This document shows, one piece after another, positions 59,661-64,000 of a DNA stretch of 64,000 nucleotides. Source of the DNA: Panacagrimonas perspica (GTDB taxonomy: Bacteria; Pseudomonadota; Gammaproteobacteria; Nevskiales; Nevskiaceae); the NCBI RefSeq assembly GCF_004364935.1, contig NZ_SOBT01000008.1, positions 434,001-498,000 on the forward strand, read 5' to 3'. Within the stretch, counting starts at the first letter, position 1. Each line of letters begins with the position of its first letter. The notes beneath the pieces were generated by a model that saw nothing but the letters and a program-made list of their open reading frames with translations, was not told the origin of the DNA and ran no database searches. Position numbers and translations under genes: made by a program.

Positions 59661-60176
59661 ATGAGTCGCCGGCTGACGCTCGGTCGCGTCGCCGGGGTGT
59701 ACGGGGTCAAGGGCTGGGTCAAGCTTCGTTCGTTCACCCGGCCGATCGACAACCTCCTGGATTTCCGCGAGTTCTGGTTCGCCAAGGGCGAGGGCTACGC
59801 GGGCCGGCTGGCCGAAGGCAAGCTGCATGGGGACGGCATCGTCGCCCGCCTGAGTGGCCCCGACGGCAAGCTGATCGAGGATCGGGACATGGCGGCTGCG
59901 CTGATCGGGACGGAAATCCAGGTCGAGCGAAGCCAGATGCCACGGCTCGAGCAGGGCGAGTACTACTGGTTCGACCTGGTCGGACTCGAAGTGCGGAACC
60001 TGGAAGGCGTGGTGCTGGGCAAGGTGGACGAGGTGACCAGCAACGGCGCGCAGGATGTGCTGGTGGTTCTGGATGGTGAGACGGAGCGGCTGATCCCCTT
60101 CGTGCACGGTCCGATCATCCAGTCGGTGAGCACCGGCGACGGCGTGATCGTCGCGGACTGGCAGCCGGATTACTGA
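59661..60176 (+). CDS. rimM: Ribosome maturation factor RimM
   Basis: ATG 59661 gives 171 residues: an N-terminal RimM domain (LTLGRVAGVYGVKGWVKLRS) and a PRC-barrel C-terminal domain (EYYWFDLVGLEV, LIPFVHGPII). RimM assists maturation of the 30S head and binds S19. It starts 8 bp after rpsP and is followed by trmD after 25 bp. Confidence 0.97.
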   Translation: MSRRLTLGRVAGVYGVKGWVKLRSFTRPIDNLLDFREFWFAKGEGYAGRLAEGKLHGDGIVARLSGPDGKLIEDRDMAAALIGTEIQVERSQMPRLEQGEYYWFDLVGLEVRNLEGVVLGKVDEVTSNGAQDVLVVLDGETERLIPFVHGPIIQSVSTGDGVIVADWQPDY

Positions 60177-60201
60177 ATCTGATGTTCCGGGATGACGCAC
60201 G

Positions 60202-60954
60202 ATGATGAAGATCGAAGTCGTCACGCTGTTTCCGGAACTGGTGGATGTGGTGAAGCGGCACGGAATGCCGCGGGTGGCGGTGGAACAGAAGGCGCTGGAG
60301 TTGAGTTGCACCAACCCCCGTGATTTCGCCCAGAACCGCTGGCGCAAGGTCGATGAACGGCCTTTCGGCGGCGGTCCGGGGATGGTGATGCAGGCCGAAC
60401 CGCTGGCGCTGGCGATCGAGAACGCGAAAGCGAATCTCGGACCGGCGACCAAGGTGGTGATGATGTCGCCCCAGGGCGAGCGCATGGACCAGTCCTGGTT
60501 CGAGCGACTCGGCAAGGAAGCGGGATTGGTGGTGTTGTGCGGTCGTTACGAGGGCGTCGATGAGCGCCTCGTGTCGAGCGTGGTGGACGTGGAGCTGTCG
60601 CTGGGCGACTTCGTGCTGTCGGGAGGCGAATTGGCGGCGATGGTGATGATCGATGGCATCGCACGGCTGTTGCCGGGAGTGCTGGGTCATGCGGAGTCGG
60701 CGGGTCAGGATTCGTTCTCGAACGGCCTGCTCGACCATCCCCACTATTCACGGCCGGTGGATTGGCGCGGCGAAGCGGTACCGGACATTTTGATGAGTGG
60801 CGACCACGCCAAACAGGCGCGGTGGCGGCTCAAGCAGGCACTGGGACGGACGTGGTTGCGTCGCCCGGACTTGCTGGACAAGTTGGAACTGGATGCGGAA
60901 CAGCAGACCCTGCTCCGCGAATACGTGTCAGAGCAGAAGGCAGGTGGATCATGA
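60202..60954 (+). CDS. trmD: tRNA (guanine-N1)-methyltransferase TrmD
   Basis: The 250-residue enzyme methylates G37 of tRNAs to prevent frameshifting. Family blocks: [11 protein letters not shown] at the start, [13 protein letters not shown] near 52, [12 protein letters not shown] near 113, and [20 protein letters not shown] near 134, which forms part of the trefoil knot binding SAM. Two ATGs are adjacent at the start. Its TGA overlaps the rplS ATG by four bases. Confidence 0.98.
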   Translation: MMKIEVVTLFPELVDVVKRHGMPRVAVEQKALELSCTNPRDFAQNRWRKVDERPFGGGPGMVMQAEPLALAIENAKANLGPATKVVMMSPQGERMDQSWFERLGKEAGLVVLCGRYEGVDERLVSSVVDVELSLGDFVLSGGELAAMVMIDGIARLLPGVLGHAESAGQDSFSNGLLDHPHYSRPVDWRGEAVPDILMSGDHAKQARWRLKQALGRTWLRRPDLLDKLELDAEQQTLLREYVSEQKAGGS

Positions 60955-61307
60955 GCAACGCAAACAAGATCATTCAGTCGGTCGACGCCGAGCAGTTGAA
61001 GCAGAACGTCCCGACGTTCAATCCCGGTGACACCGTCGAGGTCAAGGTCAAGGTCAAGGAAGGCGACCGCGAGCGTCTTCAGGCGTTCGAGGGCGTGGTG
61101 ATTGCCAAGCGCAGCCGCGGCCTGAACTCCGCGTTCACCGTCCGCAAGGTTGCGCACGGCGAAGGTTGCGAGCGCACCTTCCAGCTGCACAGCCCGCAGG
61201 TCGCCGAGATCGCCGTGAAGCGTCGTGGCGACGTGGCACGCGCCAAGCTGTACTACCTGCGTGATCTGGCCGGCAAGAAGGCGCGCATCAAGGAAAAGCT
61301 GTCCTGA
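60951..61307 (+). CDS. rplS: 50S ribosomal protein L19
   Basis: ATG 60951 overlaps the trmD stop and is preceded by AGGTGG. The 118-residue protein has [40 protein letters not shown] and [17 protein letters not shown], a full L19 match. It sits at the interface of the ribosomal subunits. Last gene of the operon; hairpins follow. Confidence 0.98.
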   Translation: MSNANKIIQSVDAEQLKQNVPTFNPGDTVEVKVKVKEGDRERLQAFEGVVIAKRSRGLNSAFTVRKVAHGEGCERTFQLHSPQVAEIAVKRRGDVARAKLYYLRDLAGKKARIKEKLS

Positions 61308-61316
61308 TCCTGCGTG

Positions 61317-61341
61317 GCTTCGCGTCGATCTGACGCGAAGC
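61317..61341 (+). terminator. Hairpin after rplS
   Basis: GCTTCGCGTC-GATCT-GACGCGAAGC is a perfect ten-base stem 10 bp past the rplS stop, without a T-tract. It may block 3' decay or work with the next hairpin to end transcription. Confidence 0.55.
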
Positions 61342-61360
61342 GCCCTTCGGATCACGTGGT

Positions 61361-61398
61361 ACGAGGGCCTGGACATCGTCCGGGCCTTCGTCGTTTCT
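61361..61398 (+). terminator. Probable terminator of the rpsP operon
   Basis: ACGAGGGCCTGGAC pairs with GTCCGGGCCTTCGT (two G-T or mismatched positions) around ATC, followed by the T-rich CGTTTCTGT. Confidence 0.55.
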
Positions 61399-61496
61399 GT
61401 CGTTCGGACAGGGTGCCCGACAGGCCTTCGGACACACCGATGGTGACGGTCCTCACACTGCGAAGTGCACACCTGGATATATCCATAGCACCTGCC

Positions 61497-61526
61497 TTGC
61501 GGTCCGGTTTACCCGGGCCCTAGTAT
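61497..61526 (+). promoter_or_regulatory. Probable promoter of the DUF3015 gene
   Basis: TTGCGG (61497-61502) and TAGTAT (61521-61526) are spaced by 18 bp, about 56 bp upstream of the start codon. Spacing is good and hexamers are moderate. Confidence 0.5.
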
Positions 61527-61582
61527 GGCCTCCGGATCGCGAGACTAGGTCCGTCCTTCGGATACACAACTGGGAGTTCAAT

Positions 61583-62059
61583 ATGAAGAAACTGGTCGCT
61601 GGTGCTGTCCTGCTTGTTGCTTCCTCGTCGGTCTTCGCGGAGGCCCCGGGTGGCCCGAACTGCGGTTGGGGAAACATGCTGTTCAAGGGCCAGTCCGGCT
61701 TCGTGGCCCACTTCCTGGCCAGCACGACCAACGGTACGTCGGGCAATGCCACGTTCGGCATGACCACGGGCACCAACGGTTGCTCGGTTGACGGCAAGCT
61801 GACCTACGGCGGCAAGGCCATGGTCGGTGCGATGTTCGACGAGTTCTCCGCCGACGTCGCAGTGGGTGAGGGTGACGCGCTGAACGCCGTCGCCGCCGCC
61901 TACGGTGTCAGCAAGGAAGACCGCGCCGCGTTCGCCACGCTGGCCCACCAGAACTTCGCCGCGCTGTACACGAGCGAGAACGTGACGGCTGAAGAAGTCG
62001 CCACGAATCTGGAAACGCTGATGAAGGCTGACGCAACGCTGTCGAAGTACGTCATCTGA
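61583..62059 (+). CDS. DUF3015 family exported protein
   Basis: The 158-residue protein has a signal peptide cut near residue 19 (VFA). The DUF3015 signature NCGWGNMLFKGQSG follows at once, with a second conserved block GTNGCSVDGKLTYGG. The two Cys residues could form a disulfide in the periplasm. GGGAG lies 8 nt upstream of ATG. The family is common next to DUF4105 genes in gammaproteobacteria, as here. No function is known. Confidence 0.92.
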   Translation: MKKLVAGAVLLVASSSVFAEAPGGPNCGWGNMLFKGQSGFVAHFLASTTNGTSGNATFGMTTGTNGCSVDGKLTYGGKAMVGAMFDEFSADVAVGEGDALNAVAAAYGVSKEDRAAFATLAHQNFAALYTSENVTAEEVATNLETLMKADATLSKYVI

Positions 62060-62068
62060 ACTTTCGCG

Positions 62069-62090
62069 ACTGCCGCCTGATGGCGGCAGT
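62069..62090 (+). terminator. Hairpin after the DUF3015 gene
   Basis: ACTGCCGCC-TGAT-GGCGGCAGT is a perfect nine-base stem 10 bp after the stop. No T-tract follows; the terminator proper is probably the next hairpin. Confidence 0.5.
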
Positions 62091-62106
62091 CCGATGGTCC
62101 AATCGG

Positions 62107-62140
62107 GCCCGGTATCGCTTAGATGCCGGGCTTTTCTTTT
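62107..62140 (+). terminator. Rho-independent terminator between DUF3015 and DUF4105
   Basis: GCCCGGTATC-GCTTA-GATGCCGGGC (one G-T pair) is followed by TTTTCTTTT. It ends only 15 bases before the DUF4105 start, so that gene is either expressed by read-through or from a promoter overlapping the terminator. Confidence 0.8.
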
Positions 62141-62155
62141 GAACGCCCCGAAGCG

Positions 62156-64000
62156 ATGTCCTCGACGCGCGCACTCGTCCCGTTCCTGATCGCACTGTTC
62201 GCCTTGTTGCCGACCCCGAGCTGGTCGGCCGGTACGGCCTGGGAACAGGCGCAGGCCAGCGAGCTGTGGCAGCGCAACGAATGGATCAAGCTGGGTCACT
62301 ACAAGCCGGGCACCTGGCCCGGGTCCTGGCGCAGCCAGACCGAGGATCCGCGCTTCTTCATGGCGGCCAACGGCGCGGTCGATCCGCGTGCCGAACTCCA
62401 GGCGACGCTCGAGGGTTTCGCCGCCTCCGCCGAATCGGGTGACGAGCACGCGCAGTGCCGGTTCGTCGCTCGCCTGAGCTGGCTGCGTGCGGAGCTGGAT
62501 ATCGGCGATCTGCCGCAGCCCGACTGCGCCAAGTACCGGGAATTCAGGGAGCAGGTCAACGCCACGCGGGCGGTCCTGGTCTTTCCGTCCTATTACCTCA
62601 ACAGCCCCTCGTCGATGTTCGGCCACACCTTGCTCCGGCTGGATCCGGGCGAGGCGGACGGCGGCTCCGAGTACCTGTCCTTCGCCGTCAATTTCGGTGC
62701 GCTGGTGGACCCGAACGACAACGGCCTTTTCTATGCCTTCAAGGGCTTGGCCGGCGGATATGCCGGCCAGTTCGAGGTGGACCACTACTACAAGAAAATC
62801 CGCGAGTACAACCACGGCGAGAACCGCGACATCTGGGAGTACCCGCTCAATCTGACGGCCGAGGAAACGGAGCGGCTGATCCAGCATCTGTGGGAGCTGC
62901 GCCGGATCAACTTCGCGTACTACTTCTTCGACGAGAACTGCTCGTACCGGATCCTGGAGATGCTCGAAGTGGCGCGTCCGGGATTGGACCTGACGAGCGC
63001 GTTTCCGCTGACCGCGATTCCGATCGACACCGTTCGTGAGGTGGAGCGATCGGGGCTCGTTCGCGACAAGCACTTCCGGCCTGCCCAAGGCACCGTGCTC
63101 AAGCAGCGTCTGGCGGGTGTGCCGCCCCGGCTTCGCGAACGGGTGATCGAGATAAGCCGGTCGCCCGATCGGCTCAACGACGCCGACGTGCAGGCGCTCG
63201 ATCCGGCCACTCGCGCGTTGCTGATCGATTCCGCCTACAAGTTCCTGCGCTACGAGCAGACCGGCATGGAGCGCGACCCCGAGGTCGCGCAGCGCAGCTT
63301 CCGGCTGTTGCAGGCCCTGCAGGCGCGTGCCGCGGATCTTCCGCCTCCCGCAGCTCAGCCCGATCCGTCGACGTCGCCCGATCTGAGCCACGGCAGCCGG
63401 CGACTGGCCGTCGGCGCCTGGAACGAAGACGGACAGGACTACCTGAGCCTTGGCCTGCGCATGTCGCTGCACAGCCTTCCGGAGAACCGCAACGGCTTCC
63501 CGGTGGGCGCGCAGATCAACCTCGGCAACTTCGATCTGCGGATCGAGGACGACGGCAAGGTCGATCTCAATCGCTTCGACGTCGTCGACATCCTGTCGCT
63601 CAGCCCGCGGGACCGCTTCTTCAAGCCGCTGTCGTGGGCCGTGAGGACCGGCGTCGAGCGTCAATGGACCGACGATCGCGAGCATCGGGTGGCGCACATC
63701 AACGGCGGCATCGGTGCGACGCGCACGCTGTGGGCGGACAACCGGGTCTACGGTCTGACCACCGCCCGGCTGGAGAACAACTACGGCTTCGCCGATCCGC
63801 TGCAGCCTGCGCTGGGCCTGCGCGGCGGGCTGCTGTTCAATGCCGGACCCGTGATCCTGCAGTGGGAAGTGAGCGCGGAGAAATTCGCCAATGGCGAGCT
63901 TCGCAAGATCGCGGACCTGAGCCACAACCTGCGCCTGTCGCGTAACCAGGCGCTGCACCTGGAACTGCTCTGGCGGGACCAGCAGCCCGACGATACGCTC
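62156..64000 (+). CDS. DUF4105 (Lnb-type) periplasmic protein, 3' end outside window
   Basis: From ATG 62156 the frame stays open for 615 codons to the window edge. A signal peptide (cut near residue 25, WSA) leads into a helical segment. The DUF4105 block follows: PSYYLNSPSSMFGHTLLRL near residue 141, then YYKKIREYNHGENRDIWEYP and FAYYFFDENCSYRILEML near 255. The conserved His, Asn and Cys of these motifs suggest a papain-like hydrolase core. The region after ~420 has alternating strands (LGNFDLRIEDDGKVDLNRFD), like an outer-membrane barrel. Probably exported and cell-envelope associated. The weak GAAG upstream and the terminator 15 bp away make its expression signal unclear. Confidence 0.9.
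   Translation, partial: MSSTRALVPFLIALFALLPTPSWSAGTAWEQAQASELWQRNEWIKLGHYKPGTWPGSWRSQTEDPRFFMAANGAVDPRAELQATLEGFAASAESGDEHAQCRFVARLSWLRAELDIGDLPQPDCAKYREFREQVNATRAVLVFPSYYLNSPSSMFGHTLLRLDPGEADGGSEYLSFAVNFGALVDPNDNGLFYAFKGLAGGYAGQFEVDHYYKKIREYNHGENRDIWEYPLNLTAEETERLIQHLWELRRINFAYYFFDENCSYRILEMLEVARPGLDLTSAFPLTAIPIDTVREVERSGLVRDKHFRPAQGTVLKQRLAGVPPRLRERVIEISRSPDRLNDADVQALDPATRALLIDSAYKFLRYEQTGMERDPEVAQRSFRLLQALQARAADLPPPAAQPDPSTSPDLSHGSRRLAVGAWNEDGQDYLSLGLRMSLHSLPENRNGFPVGAQINLGNFDLRIEDDGKVDLNRFDVVDILSLSPRDRFFKPLSWAVRTGVERQWTDDREHRVAHINGGIGATRTLWADNRVYGLTTARLENNYGFADPLQPALGLRGGLLFNAGPVILQWEVSAEKFANGELRKIADLSHNLRLSRNQALHLELLWRDQQPDDTL

Noticed and set aside
61520-63958. An 812-codon antisense frame across DUF3015 and DUF4105.
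   Set aside because: Shadow frame; both sense genes have signal peptides and conserved motifs.
1-64000. tRNA, rRNA, riboswitch, prophage, insertion sequence or toxin-antitoxin loci.
   Set aside because: I saw no cloverleaf, conserved rRNA, transposase, integrase or typical small-gene pairs; subtle small RNAs cannot be excluded without a covariance search.

Overview
The window is about 64 kb of G+C-rich DNA carrying roughly 54 protein genes, with no rRNA, tRNA, phage, insertion sequence or CRISPR array that I can see. Gene content points to a Gammaproteobacterium: close YheS, YhiN, YajQ, DUF2970 and DUF3015 relatives and the standard rpsP-rimM-trmD-rplS operon. A wax-ester synthase/DGAT, a Baeyer-Villiger monooxygenase, several short-chain dehydrogenases and a PRISE-like reductase suggest a lipid- or steroid-using free-living bacterium of the Nevskiales/Solimonadaceae kind. 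That placement is an inference from content.

Layout. 1-9.4 kb: one tightly packed operon with a reductase tail, an acyl-CoA ligase, a ribose-type ABC importer whose second permease is fused to an SMP-30/gluconolactonase propeller, a stand-alone SMP-30 protein and a TetR regulator. 9.4-19.7 kb: mixed accessory metabolism (LCM-type methyltransferase, serine hydrolase, class II aldolase, alpha/beta hydrolase, sterol-desaturase-like hydroxylase, MocR regulator, two c-type cytochromes, GFA protein, MsrA). 19.9-24.1 kb: a divergent TetR+MBL hydrolase / BVMO+SDR cassette with two palindromic operators between the arms. 24.2-33.2 kb: a Cys-module membrane protein, a collagen-like lipoprotein, WS/DGAT, a SNF2-type helicase, an MBL hydrolase and a lipase-like protein. 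33.5-45.2 kb: yheS, an outer-membrane porin-like protein, deaD, DUF924, DUF1631, MAPEG, YchJ, yhiN, yajQ, patatin. 45.5-50.5 kb: an orphan small protein, an MscS / soluble MgtE_N-CBS / MgtE operon and a second HI0933-type flavoprotein.

50.5-59.3 kb is the most unusual part. It holds a secreted protein made of ten (N/Q)GP pentapeptides, an ADYC-domain lipoprotein, a secreted beta-rich protein, a 1659-residue hybrid histidine kinase with about seven PAS domains, and an OmpR-type response regulator. Three promoters here share a TGACA-type palindrome placed 48, 48 and 58 bp upstream of a TAGYCT box, so the locus looks like one regulated system. 59.3-64 kb: rpsP-rimM-trmD-rplS, DUF3015 and a DUF4105 protein that runs off the window.

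Running through everything is a family of REP doublets (CGTAGCCCGG ... CCGGGCTACG), eight copies. In five genes the GTAG tetranucleotide of the repeat is itself the stop codon, and one copy sits in frame inside the hybrid kinase gene.
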